In this document: positions 1 through 8,808 of the stretch, one piece after another
Numbering within the stretch: position 1 is the first letter of the stretch
Layout of the letters: each line of letters begins with the position of its first letter
DNA from: Seonamhaeicola sp.
Lineage (GTDB): Bacteria > Bacteroidota > Bacteroidia > Flavobacteriales > Flavobacteriaceae
Assembly: GCF_028281565.1 (NCBI RefSeq)
Contig: NZ_JANQJQ010000013.1
Coordinates: 52,846-116,845, forward strand
Direction of reading: 5' to 3'
Length of the DNA: 64,000 bases
The notes under the pieces: model-generated
Told to the model about the DNA's origin: nothing
Databases searched by the model: none
What the model saw: only the letters and a program-made list of their open reading frames with translations
Position numbers and translations under genes: made by a program

Positions 1-1655
1 ATAACATGTTGGAATCTCAGGCGCACAGAGGACCTGATTTTACCGGAACTTATTTTGACAATGGCTTTGCCACCTTAGGACATAACAGGCTTTCTATTAT
101 TGATTTATCTTCGAATGCTAATCAACCTTTTACAGATACTACCAGGAGATTTACTATTGTTTTTAATGGCGAAATTTATAATTATTTAGAGCTTAGAGAC
201 AGTTTAAAAGACGATTATGATTTTAAAACCTCGTCTGATACAGAAGTACTATTAGCTGTATTTATTAAATATGGCAAGGCGTGTTTAAAAATGCTAAATG
301 GTATGTTCTCTTTTGCCATTTGGGATAATTTGAACAAAGAACTGTTTGCTGCCAGGGATAGATTTGGTATCAAACCGTTTTATTATTCACACTACAATAA
401 AAACCTGATTTTTTCCAGTGAAATTAAAGCAATCCATAAAGTTGGGATTGAAAAAGTTCCAAATGAGTACGTGTGGTCCGGTTATTTCGTAAATGGTAGT
501 TATGGGGCACCCAATGAAACATTTTGGGAAGGTATTAACCAATTGCCGGCAGGGCACTTTTTAGAATATTCCAATGGCAGCATAAAAGTTGAAGAATGGT
601 ATGATTTTGTTGCCAGGGTACAGGAACAACCTAAACTAACAAACTATCAGGACGCTAAAGCCATTTATACTAAGTTGTTAATTGATAGTATTAAATTAAG
701 ATTCAGGGCTGATGTTCCGGTAGGATTCAACGTTAGCGGTGGATTAGATAGTTCGGCCCTTTTGGCTTTGGCCAATATTTCTCAAAAAGATATTTCAAAA
801 ATAGAGGCTTTTACGTTTTATACCAATGATGAGAACTATGACGAATTACCATGGGTTGAGCAAATTATTGCCGCTTACAAAAATCCGTTAAACAAAATTC
901 TGCTGTCTTCAAATCAAGTATCGGAAATATCGAAAAGTATATCCGATTTTCAGGACGAGCCCTATGGAGGGATCCCTACCCTGGCGTATTCCAGGTTGTT
1001 TGCTTCGGCATCAAAAAAAGGCGTAAAGGTATTATTAGATGGTCAGGGCATGGATGAGCAGTTAGCCGGTTACGATTATTATAGGAATACATCAAATGCC
1101 ACCATACAAGGTGTTGGTAAAAGCCCGTTCAGAAAAAATATGCTAAATAATGTCTTTATGGGGCTTGCTTTAAAAAAGGACTATCCAAAACCTTTTAATT
1201 CGTCAATAAAAAATACACAATACAGGGATTTGTTTTATACAAAAATACCCAGGGCATTACGTTTTAATGATAGGGTGTCAATGGCGCATTCAACGGAGTT
1301 AAGAGTGCCCTTTTTAGATTACAGATTGGTTGAGTTTGCATTTTCATTACCTATGGAATTCAAACTAAAAAATAACCAGGGGAAGCAGCTTTTAAGAGAT
1401 GTTATTTCTAAATATGTAGATGAAAAAGTTACCTACGCCCCTAAACGCCCTTTACAAACACCTCAGCGAGAATGGCTGGGCGAAGATCTGAAAGAGTATG
1501 TTCAAAATTGTATGAACAGCATTAAATCTTCAAAATATAAAGCATGGTTTAACGAAAGAGAATTGGATTTGGAGTGGCATAGGTATTTGGCAGGAGATAA
1601 TCAATCAAGTTTTCATATCTGGCAGTTGGTTAACTTCTCATTGTTAATGACTTAA
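1..1655 (+). CDS. asnB: asparagine synthase-like glutamine amidotransferase (5' end outside window)
   Basis: Class-II glutamine amidotransferase fused to an ATP-pyrophosphatase synthetase domain. It takes ammonia from glutamine to amidate a carboxylate through an acyl-AMP intermediate. The reading frame is open to the left edge: the first Met in the track (base 6) precedes HRGPDFTG, which in AsnB lies tens of residues after the catalytic Cys2 (MCGI). The true start and nucleophile are therefore upstream of the window, and this is not a truncated gene. Visible motifs are GHNRLSIIDLS and FNGEIYNY in the glutaminase part, SGGLDSSALLAL (PP-loop) and LDGQGMDEQLAGY in the synthetase part. Because it heads a polysaccharide cluster, it may amidate a sugar acid rather than make asparagine; that is inference from context. 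Confidence 0.88.
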   Translation, partial: NMLESQAHRGPDFTGTYFDNGFATLGHNRLSIIDLSSNANQPFTDTTRRFTIVFNGEIYNYLELRDSLKDDYDFKTSSDTEVLLAVFIKYGKACLKMLNGMFSFAIWDNLNKELFAARDRFGIKPFYYSHYNKNLIFSSEIKAIHKVGIEKVPNEYVWSGYFVNGSYGAPNETFWEGINQLPAGHFLEYSNGSIKVEEWYDFVARVQEQPKLTNYQDAKAIYTKLLIDSIKLRFRADVPVGFNVSGGLDSSALLALANISQKDISKIEAFTFYTNDENYDELPWVEQIIAAYKNPLNKILLSSNQVSEISKSISDFQDEPYGGIPTLAYSRLFASASKKGVKVLLDGQGMDEQLAGYDYYRNTSNATIQGVGKSPFRKNMLNNVFMGLALKKDYPKPFNSSIKNTQYRDLFYTKIPRALRFNDRVSMAHSTELRVPFLDYRLVEFAFSLPMEFKLKNNQGKQLLRDVISKYVDEKVTYAPKRPLQTPQREWLGEDLKEYVQNCMNSIKSSKYKAWFNERELDLEWHRYLAGDNQSSFHIWQLVNFSLLMT

Positions 1656-1714
1656 CAGCTTATGTTTTATTGCTAAAAATGGTATCTTTAAGGTTTTAAA
1701 CTAACAACAAAAAA

Positions 1715-3112
1715 TTGCAAAAAAAAGAATCAAAATTAGCTCTTGTAATTACAGACGGAGTTGGCTTTAGAAATTTCATTTTAAGTGACTTTTTAAAATA
1801 TGCAAACCAGGCCTTTAATGAGGTAGTTATTCTATCCTGTTTACCAAAATCCATTTATAAAGAACATACGGAGTTAAGGGTTGTTGAGCTAAATGTTTTT
1901 GTAGAAACTTTTAAAACATGGTTCTTCAGAAAGGCAAAAGAAATAGCGCATCTCAAATTACATAAAAAAGAAAATTTTGGTATCCTGGATAATTTAAATG
2001 CCAATTACTCAAGGTTTAAAACCAGTAGAGGATATGCTACGCGATTCATCTACAGACTTACGGCTTTGTTTCATAGTGAGTCAAATATCCAACAGTTCCA
2101 GAGGTTGCAAAATGTTACATTCAGGCATCATAAAATAACTAAGGAATATGTATCAATATTAGAAGAAGAACAATTTAATATGTTGTTCTTTACCCACCAA
2201 CGGCCTCCTTATATAGCACCTTTGGTGTATGCAGCAAATCGAAAAAAAATAAAGACGTCTGCATTTATTTTTAGTTGGGATAACCTGGCTTCCAAAGGAA
2301 GAATGGCTTCGAACTTTGATTATTATTTAGTGTGGAGTGATTTGATGAAACAAGATTTGTTAAAATTTTATAAGGCAATCAAAGAGGAACATATTAAAGT
2401 AGTTGGAACACCCCAGTTTGTGCCCTATGTCATGGAAACATATAAAATATCGAAAACAGACTTTATTGATCAATTCGATTTAGATCCAAATTTAAAAACG
2501 ATCTGTTTTAGTTGTGGGGATATTTCAACAAGTAAAAATGATGAACTTTATATTGAAACTATGGCTAATGCCATTTTAGAGAAGACAGTGGAGCCCGTTA
2601 ATTTTATTGTAAGAACATCGCCGGCTGAAGACCCCGTTCGTTTTGAAGAACTGGTTGAAAAATTCCCTTTTATAAAATGGAATTTCCCAAAATGGAAACA
2701 AGTAAGGCCCAATCATCAGGAATCCTGGTCGCAACGTATTCCAACAGTGGAAGATGTTAAACAATTAAGAGCCTTATTAGAATATTCCGATTTGAATATT
2801 AATATGCTTTCAACGATGAGTCTTGATTTTATGATGTTTGATAAACCTGTTATTAATCCGGTATTCGGAAATGCTGATAACGGATTATATGATGACCAGC
2901 GCTTTTTGGGTTATGAGCATATTCAGCATTTGGTCAATAGCAAATCAACCAGAGTTGTAAAGAACAAGGAACAGTTGCTGGAGGCCATATCTGCTTATTT
3001 ATCAAATAATTCAGGTACAAAAAACAGAAAGGCATTCATTGACCAGCAGGTTGGAGTACCTTTAGAAGAAACCAATAAACAACTGGTAAAAAGTTTAGCC
3101 TCATGGGTGTAG
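1715..3112 (+). CDS. putative GT-B-like polysaccharide biosynthesis protein, family unclear
   Basis: A 465-residue cytoplasmic protein without signal peptide or membrane segments, between asnB and a GT4 gene. The start is TTG (MQKKESK), with no better ATG near. The middle has FIFSWDNLASKG followed by a VWSDLMKQDLL stretch and a VVGTPQF motif. The C-terminal third (LNINMLSTMSLDFMMFDKPVI) resembles the donor-binding half of GT-B enzymes and CDP-glycerol glycerophosphotransferases, where a Ser/Asp pair precedes a 'DKPVI' strand. I do not recognise a firm family. A glycosyl- or glycerophospho-transferase is the best guess, supported by position. It overlaps the next gene by 10 bp, so it belongs to the operon. 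Confidence 0.6.
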   Translation: MQKKESKLALVITDGVGFRNFILSDFLKYANQAFNEVVILSCLPKSIYKEHTELRVVELNVFVETFKTWFFRKAKEIAHLKLHKKENFGILDNLNANYSRFKTSRGYATRFIYRLTALFHSESNIQQFQRLQNVTFRHHKITKEYVSILEEEQFNMLFFTHQRPPYIAPLVYAANRKKIKTSAFIFSWDNLASKGRMASNFDYYLVWSDLMKQDLLKFYKAIKEEHIKVVGTPQFVPYVMETYKISKTDFIDQFDLDPNLKTICFSCGDISTSKNDELYIETMANAILEKTVEPVNFIVRTSPAEDPVRFEELVEKFPFIKWNFPKWKQVRPNHQESWSQRIPTVEDVKQLRALLEYSDLNINMLSTMSLDFMMFDKPVINPVFGNADNGLYDDQRFLGYEHIQHLVNSKSTRVVKNKEQLLEAISAYLSNNSGTKNRKAFIDQQVGVPLEETNKQLVKSLASWV

Positions 3113-4179
3113 ATAGAAAGCAAATTGCCGTCATATGTAATTATAAATTACTTCCGGACAGGGTAGGGGGCATGGATTATTTTTTCTGGGCATTTGATAA
3201 GAAATGCAAAGAAAATAATGTGGAGGTCGATTGGTTTTTTCCTAATTATTCCAACCATGATTCCTACACGGATTTAAATATTATTTCGTCGAAACAGGAG
3301 TCTGCTTTTGAAGTTTTTGTCCTTAATAGTCTTGAAAAAGATTATAGCCTCATTTTTACACACTTCGTTGAACTTTGTACATCGTTTTACTGTAAACTTA
3401 AAAAACAAACAGCCGCTAGGGTCATTGCTGTAGATCATAACCCAAGGCCTTTAAAGGGCTATCCTTTAAAAAAAAGGATTAAAAAGCGTTTGAAAGGTTG
3501 GTTATACTCAAAATGCATAGATCAGTTTATAGGAGTTTCCACCTATACAACCCATGAAATATTGAAAGACTTTGGTAGCTCCTTAGAGCAAAAAACTTCA
3601 GTAATTTATAATGGGATTTTTATAGATCATATACAAACCAATACAGATAGAAGTGATAAGTTTCCTAAGTTTTTAGTGGCTTCACATTTAAGGGAATCTA
3701 AAGGTGTTCAAGACCTTATAGAAGCGGTTGGTCTGCTACCCGAACCTGTTAAAAGTAAACTTACCATTGACGTTTACGGTGAAGGACCCTATGAAGATGT
3801 GCTTAAAGCAAGAGTTAATGCACTTTCATTGACTAAAGTATTCGCATTTAAAGGAAGTGTTTCAAATCTTAATCAAATATATGGTCAGTATGACTATATG
3901 TTACAGCCTACCCATATGGAGTGTTTTAGCTTGTCAATTTTAGAGAGTTTAGCGGCAAATGTTCCGGTAATAACTACTAATGTGGGTGGTAATGAAGAAG
4001 CAGTTACTCATGGGGAGAATGGTTACATCTTTAAGGCAAAAGACATCTCAAAATTAAAAGATATTATTGAGGACGTCTTTTCAGGTGAAAAGTATATAAA
4101 AGTAAACACAAGGACATTAATTGAAGCATCCTTTTCAATTCGGAACATGGTTGAAAATTATTTTAAACTTATATCATGA
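3103..4179 (+). CDS. glycosyltransferase family 4
   Basis: GT-B glycosyltransferase of 358 residues that probably adds one sugar to the lipid-linked repeat unit at the inner face of the membrane. The C-terminal half carries the GT4 donor-binding pattern: VASHLRESKGVQDLIEAV, then DVYGEGP, then THMECFSLSILESLA and TNVGGNEEAVTHGENGYIF, where the ExxxxxxxE motif contacts the nucleotide sugar. The N-terminal half is the divergent acceptor domain (DHNPRPLKGYPL, FIGVSTYT). It starts inside the end of the preceding gene and overlaps the following gene by the 4-bp ATGA junction, so translation is probably coupled. Sugar specificity cannot be read from the sequence. Confidence 0.88.
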   Translation: MGVDRKQIAVICNYKLLPDRVGGMDYFFWAFDKKCKENNVEVDWFFPNYSNHDSYTDLNIISSKQESAFEVFVLNSLEKDYSLIFTHFVELCTSFYCKLKKQTAARVIAVDHNPRPLKGYPLKKRIKKRLKGWLYSKCIDQFIGVSTYTTHEILKDFGSSLEQKTSVIYNGIFIDHIQTNTDRSDKFPKFLVASHLRESKGVQDLIEAVGLLPEPVKSKLTIDVYGEGPYEDVLKARVNALSLTKVFAFKGSVSNLNQIYGQYDYMLQPTHMECFSLSILESLAANVPVITTNVGGNEEAVTHGENGYIFKAKDISKLKDIIEDVFSGEKYIKVNTRTLIEASFSIRNMVENYFKLIS

Positions 4180-5321
4180 AGATTGCATTTTTAACTCCGG
4201 AGTTCCCGCATGCCAAGACAACCCCTTCAGGAGGTATTGGTGCAAGTATTATGAGTTTATCAAAGGGCTTGATAAAGCTTAAACATAGCGTTTCGGTTAT
4301 TGTTTACGGGCAGGATAAAGATGATGTTATTGAAGAAAATGACCTTGTAATACACAAAGTGAAGAATGTGAAGTTTAAAGGACTATCTCTTTATTTAACA
4401 CAGAAGAAGGTCCAACGTCTGATTAACCAAATGCATGCTTCAGGAAATATAGATATTGTTGAAGCACCTGATTGGACCGGATTTACGGCTTTTATAAATT
4501 TAAGATGTCCCTTAATTTTAAAACTTCATGGAAGCGATACTTATTTTTGTTATCTGGATAGACGAAAGGTAAAACCCAAAAACAGATTCTTGGAGAAAAG
4601 CGCTTTAAAAAAAGCTAATGACATTATTGCCGTTAGTGATTATGTGGGCAAATTAACCAATCAGGTTTTTGATTTAGACCTTAAGTTTAGGGTGATACCA
4701 AATGCCATTGATGTAGAATTATTTCAGCCGAAACAAGATAAAGAGCATGCTGATAGGATTTTATATTTTGGAACATTGATACGGAAAAAAGGTGTTTTGG
4801 AAATACCCGAAATATTTAATAAGATCGTTCAACAGCAATCGGAAATAGAACTTATTTTGGTAGGGAAAGATGCATCGGATATAAAAACAGGAGCAAGTTC
4901 CACCTGGAACCTGATGAAAGCTAAATTTAGTGAGAAAGCCAGTAAACAGGTTAGTTATTTAGGGCAAGTGCCTTACTCGGAAATAAAAGACTATATAAAT
5001 GCTTCCGATTTATGTATATTTCCGTCATTTGCTGAAGCACTTCCCGTGTCCTGGTTAGAGGCTATGGCGATGAAAAAACCTATTGTTGCTTCCGATATCG
5101 GCTGGGCAAGTGAAATGATAGTCCATGGAAAAGAAGGCTATTTGGTTGACCCTAAAAATCATCAGGCCTTTTCGGATGCTATTTTAAAGATATTAAATGA
5201 TACCGCTTTGCAAACCACTTTGGGAACAGCTGCTAGAAGTAAAGTAAAGAACGTGTTTGATATAGAGGTTGTTGCCCAAAAGAATGTAGATTTTTATAAA
5301 ACAGTACTTGAAAATGCCTGA
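4176..5321 (+). CDS. glycosyltransferase family 4
   Basis: GT4 enzyme of 381 residues. The N-terminus has the usual glycine-rich loop (PSGGIGASIMSLSKGL) after a first beta strand, and KLHGSDTYFCYLDRRK in the acceptor domain. The C-terminal Rossmann domain begins at about residue 190 with ILYFGTLIRKKGVLEIPEIF, and the donor motif is FPSFAEALPVSWLEAMAMKKPIVAS followed by VHGKEGYLVDP. The start ATG overlaps the upstream stop as ATGA. It is a cytoplasmic or membrane-peripheral member of the polysaccharide operon, and its substrates are not predictable. Confidence 0.9.
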   Translation: MKIAFLTPEFPHAKTTPSGGIGASIMSLSKGLIKLKHSVSVIVYGQDKDDVIEENDLVIHKVKNVKFKGLSLYLTQKKVQRLINQMHASGNIDIVEAPDWTGFTAFINLRCPLILKLHGSDTYFCYLDRRKVKPKNRFLEKSALKKANDIIAVSDYVGKLTNQVFDLDLKFRVIPNAIDVELFQPKQDKEHADRILYFGTLIRKKGVLEIPEIFNKIVQQQSEIELILVGKDASDIKTGASSTWNLMKAKFSEKASKQVSYLGQVPYSEIKDYINASDLCIFPSFAEALPVSWLEAMAMKKPIVASDIGWASEMIVHGKEGYLVDPKNHQAFSDAILKILNDTALQTTLGTAARSKVKNVFDIEVVAQKNVDFYKTVLENA

Positions 5322-6873
5322 TCAGCAATTAGTTTTAAAAGAATATATAACCAAATCTAATGAAACCCTGCTATACGTTGGTAAGCCGAATTTGGAGCTA
5401 CTTGATGATTTGGCATCTACGCCGGGTGATGTATGGCATAGTGCTTTAGATCAGGGATTTAAAGATTGCTTTCAGGAAATTAAATACCAAACAGCGGTGT
5501 ATTGGTGGTTTTTAAATGATTTTGAGGGTCGTGAAGTTTGTGTAAACTGGCGAATTAATATACATGCGTTTGTAGTTAGAAAAAGCGTTTGGGAAGTCTT
5601 CAAAGATTCTATTTTTATATATGAGAACCTTTTGGTTTCGGGCTTGGATTTTGGCTTCAACCTGTTGCGTTACCAGGGCGGAATACCTTTATACATAAAA
5701 GATCTTTTCCCAAATGTCAGGCAAACTAATGTTGAAATTTCAACATCTGACAGATATTTATTCTACCTAAAGAATTTTAAGAGGCACCATAGTTATTATA
5801 TGCTTTTAAGAAAAGGTGTTTTTCGCTTTTTCAAGGAGTTAAATGCTCTAAATAAGGCTAAAACCAAAATAAGGACAGGAGGCACGCTTCAAACTTTTGT
5901 ATCATTAAGGGCATTAAAGCCACTATCAGGTAGTCCGTCGGTTAGTTTGGTAATACCAACAATGAAGCGCCAAGCGTTTACGGAGTTGCTATTGCAAGAT
6001 CATAATGCCCAAACCTGTTTAATTAAAGAAGCGGTCATTGTAGATGCAACGCCCGAAAGTGAGCGAGACGATAAGTATTATCAACAGGAAAATTTCAAAT
6101 TTGATATTAAAGTAAAATGGCAAACTACAAAAGGTAGTTGCAGAGCAAGAAATGAAGCCATAGCCATGTGTACAGGTGATTATATCATTTTTGCAGATGA
6201 TGATATACGAATATTGCCCGATTTTGTTGAAAATCATTTAAGGTTTTTACAAACATATCAGGCCGAAGCTGCCAATGGGTTAGACATTATGGCTTCTCAT
6301 CAAGCCCAGGATTTGACTGATTTGAAACAACGTTTAGACGATTTGGGAGAAGAAAGATGGAAAGGCGGCGTGTCTCAATCATTTAGTAATGCTAACTCTA
6401 TAGTTAAACATAACCTGGTAGAACAGCTAGCAGGCAATGATATTAACTTTGATGGAGGCTATGGAGAAGACTCTGATTTTGGGTTACGTATTTTAAAAGC
6501 CGGAGGGGTTTTGTTACATAACCCGTTTTCACCTAATTTACATTTAAAGCCGCCTCAGGGAGGTTATAGGTTTTGGGGCCAGCAGGCTAAAATAATAGGG
6601 AAACAACGCAAAACCCAACCCTGGGAGCTTGATAACCCGGTTAAATTTGTAAAACCGGTCCCAAGCCCTACAATTACCTATGGCATATTAAAGCATTTTA
6701 ATAAAGACCAAATTAAGGAATGGAGACATAAACATTTTTTCATCTATTTATTTAAAAATGATAAAAAAGCATTGCCGTTGAGATTATTAAAGTTGCCTTA
6801 TAAACAGTTACAGTTTACAAAGTCGCTTCAATATGCGAAACGCTTAATAGCATTAGGCCCAAGATATCAATAA
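5314..6873 (+). CDS. two-domain GT2 glycosyltransferase with atypical N-terminal region
   Basis: The ORF track opens at TTG 5308, but the ATG two codons later (5314, MPDQQL) is the more usual start, overlaps the upstream gene by 8 bp and gives 519 residues. The C-terminal part, from about residue 210, is a GT-A/GT2 catalytic domain: SLVIPTMKRQ, TKGSCRARNEAI, FADDDIRILP (metal-binding acidic cluster) and GGYGEDSDFGLRI. The first ~190 residues are not a complete GT domain. VNWRINIHAFVVRKSVW and SGLDFGFNLLRYQGG look like the acceptor-side half of a GT-A fold without its nucleotide-binding half. It may be a degenerate or accessory domain fused to an active transferase. No membrane segment is evident. 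Confidence 0.8.
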   Translation: MPDQQLVLKEYITKSNETLLYVGKPNLELLDDLASTPGDVWHSALDQGFKDCFQEIKYQTAVYWWFLNDFEGREVCVNWRINIHAFVVRKSVWEVFKDSIFIYENLLVSGLDFGFNLLRYQGGIPLYIKDLFPNVRQTNVEISTSDRYLFYLKNFKRHHSYYMLLRKGVFRFFKELNALNKAKTKIRTGGTLQTFVSLRALKPLSGSPSVSLVIPTMKRQAFTELLLQDHNAQTCLIKEAVIVDATPESERDDKYYQQENFKFDIKVKWQTTKGSCRARNEAIAMCTGDYIIFADDDIRILPDFVENHLRFLQTYQAEAANGLDIMASHQAQDLTDLKQRLDDLGEERWKGGVSQSFSNANSIVKHNLVEQLAGNDINFDGGYGEDSDFGLRILKAGGVLLHNPFSPNLHLKPPQGGYRFWGQQAKIIGKQRKTQPWELDNPVKFVKPVPSPTITYGILKHFNKDQIKEWRHKHFFIYLFKNDKKALPLRLLKLPYKQLQFTKSLQYAKRLIALGPRYQ

Positions 6874-6874
6874 C

Positions 6875-7867
6875 ATGACCTTTTCATTAATTATCTGTAC
6901 ATATTTGAGATCCAAACCCCTTTTAGAATTATTGAATTCTGTAAGGACGCAAAGTATGTACCCTAATGAGATTTTGATTATTGATAGTTCTACAGATAAT
7001 GAGACTGAAACGATTTTAAAAGAAAACAGTTTCAAAAACCTCAAATACTTCAAGGTAGGGGATGAACACCGGGGTTTAACAAAGCAACGCAATTATGGCA
7101 TTACTAAGGTTGATAAGGACTCAGAGGTTATTTGTTTTTTAGATGACGATGTTGTATTAGAAACGGATTATTTCCAAAATCTTATAGCTACCTATGAAGG
7201 AAAACCCAATGCCATAGCTGTAGGTGGTTATATTACGAACGAAGTCCAATGGAGTATTTCGGATAAAAATAATAACCCGTCAAGGTTTTATTTTGATGGT
7301 TATATGAGAAATGAACCTTTTAGGTTTCGGGTGAGACGTATATTTAATTTATTGCCCGATATGGCCCCAGGGTTTATGCCAAGTTTTTCCCATGCCAGAA
7401 GCATTAGCTTTTTACCACCTTCCGGTAAGGTGTATCCCGTTGAATTCTTTATGGGCGGTGTTTCTTCGTATAGGAAGGATGCATTTAAGAAAATTAATTT
7501 CTCAGAGTATTTTGATGGATATGGTTTGTATGAAGATTTAGATTTTTGTTTAAGAGCCTCTAAATTTGGGGCATTGTATGTTAATACACGGGCACAATTA
7601 GAACATTTTCATGAAGCAGCGGGGAGGCCTAATAGGTATAAATACGGCAAGATGGTCGTTAGGAATGGGTGGTACGTATGGCGCATAAAGCACAATCAGG
7701 TAACTATTAAAACTAATTTAAAGTTTCATGCAACAACATTATTGCTTATGGGTATTCATTTTATTAATGCCTTTCAAGGCTCCAATAAAGTACAATCATT
7801 TACTGAGACGCTAGGAAGATTTTCTGGTTGGATATCTTTATTTTTCAATAAACCAATAAAAAAATAA
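6875..7867 (+). CDS. glycosyltransferase family 2
   Basis: GT2 inverting transferase of 330 residues. It opens with the canonical first strand FSLIICTYLRSKPLLELLNSV. RGLTKQRNYGI and the DXD-like cluster CFLDDDVVLE (about residue 90) bind the metal-nucleotide sugar, and GLYEDLDFCLRASKFG supplies the catalytic-base region. The C-terminus has a hydrophobic stretch (TTLLLMGIHFINAF) that may seat it on the membrane. It follows the preceding gene after 1 bp and overlaps the next by 1 bp, so it is in the operon. The DXD-to-EDLDF spacing is normal, unlike the split arrangement in the preceding fused gene. Confidence 0.9.
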   Translation: MTFSLIICTYLRSKPLLELLNSVRTQSMYPNEILIIDSSTDNETETILKENSFKNLKYFKVGDEHRGLTKQRNYGITKVDKDSEVICFLDDDVVLETDYFQNLIATYEGKPNAIAVGGYITNEVQWSISDKNNNPSRFYFDGYMRNEPFRFRVRRIFNLLPDMAPGFMPSFSHARSISFLPPSGKVYPVEFFMGGVSSYRKDAFKKINFSEYFDGYGLYEDLDFCLRASKFGALYVNTRAQLEHFHEAAGRPNRYKYGKMVVRNGWYVWRIKHNQVTIKTNLKFHATTLLLMGIHFINAFQGSNKVQSFTETLGRFSGWISLFFNKPIKK

Positions 7868-8808
7868 TGAAGTTAGAATTTTTAAAGAAAAACCTAATTA
7901 ATCCAATATCAAAAGAAGATTGTGCCGCTATTGAGCCGTCTGAAATTGTTTTTAACTGCGGTCATAAATATGAGACAGTCAACAATATTCCTGTAATAAT
8001 TGATGAGTCAAGAAGTATATTCAGTGTATGTGATATATTAGAAAAAGTACCTACAGCACAAAATTCTAACTATAGGAAGGACAATTTAAAGAATATAATT
8101 AGAAAAAAGGTTTTACCATCACTTTCTAAGGATTTTGGATTCAGGAAGCGCTATGAGCAACTTGCTGATAAATTTAAAGGAAAGAAAGTTCTAGTTGTTG
8201 GTGCCGGTGATAAGGTAGCTTTTTATAATAAGACATTTAAAGATTCGTTAGTCATTACTTCAGATGTTCATTTGCAGTTTAATCCGGATATTGTATTTGA
8301 TGCCCACCACATACCTTTTAAAAATGAAAGTTTTGATTTGGTATTAGTACCTCAAGTTTTAGAACATACCTTTAGACCATGGGAAGTTGCTAATGAGCTT
8401 CAGCGTGTTACCAAACTTTATGGTAATTTGTTAATTGAAACCCCTTTTAATTTTCCGTATCACAGTCCCCCATACGATTTTTTTAGATTCACTTTTACTG
8501 GTCTAAGAAGTTTGTTTCCTTATTGCGCTTTAGAGAAATTTGAAGCCAATGAAGGAAGCGCAAGTGCCGTAGCCACTTTTAATGCGCAATTTTTAATAGA
8601 TTTATTTTCTAATAGATACCTCAGGATGCTTATGTTATTTGTTTCAAGATTTATGTTTGGTTGGATAAAATATTTAGATGTTTTTAAAAAAAGAACGGCC
8701 TATTTGAGTATGTTTTCACCCATGGGGCTAAGCATGATTTTCAAAAAGGATAATTTAAAAAGGGGGGATGTTGAATTACTAAACGACTCTTATAAACTTA
8801 AGCAATAA
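7867..8808 (+). CDS. class I SAM-dependent methyltransferase with Trm112-like N-terminus
   Basis: A 313-residue protein. The C-terminal two thirds is a Rossmann methyltransferase: GKKVLVVGAGDK is motif I, ITSDVHLQFNPDIVFDAHHIPF leads into FDLVLVPQVLEHTFRPWEV (the Methyltransf_11-type post-I motif), and GNLLIETPFNF follows. The first ~45 residues (ISKEDCAAIEP, FNCGHKYETVNNIPVII) resemble the short Trm112-like leader often fused to sugar or lipid methyltransferases, although only two cysteines remain. It probably O-methylates a sugar of the repeat unit or caps the chain; the acceptor is unknown. The 1-nt TAATG junction upstream and direct abutment with the next ATG place it in the operon. Confidence 0.85.
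   Translation: MKLEFLKKNLINPISKEDCAAIEPSEIVFNCGHKYETVNNIPVIIDESRSIFSVCDILEKVPTAQNSNYRKDNLKNIIRKKVLPSLSKDFGFRKRYEQLADKFKGKKVLVVGAGDKVAFYNKTFKDSLVITSDVHLQFNPDIVFDAHHIPFKNESFDLVLVPQVLEHTFRPWEVANELQRVTKLYGNLLIETPFNFPYHSPPYDFFRFTFTGLRSLFPYCALEKFEANEGSASAVATFNAQFLIDLFSNRYLRMLMLFVSRFMFGWIKYLDVFKKRTAYLSMFSPMGLSMIFKKDNLKRGDVELLNDSYKLKQ

Noticed and set aside
1-1655. asnB as a truncated pseudogene lacking the catalytic cysteine
   Set aside because: The frame is open to the window edge, so the missing N-terminus is an artefact of the window boundary.
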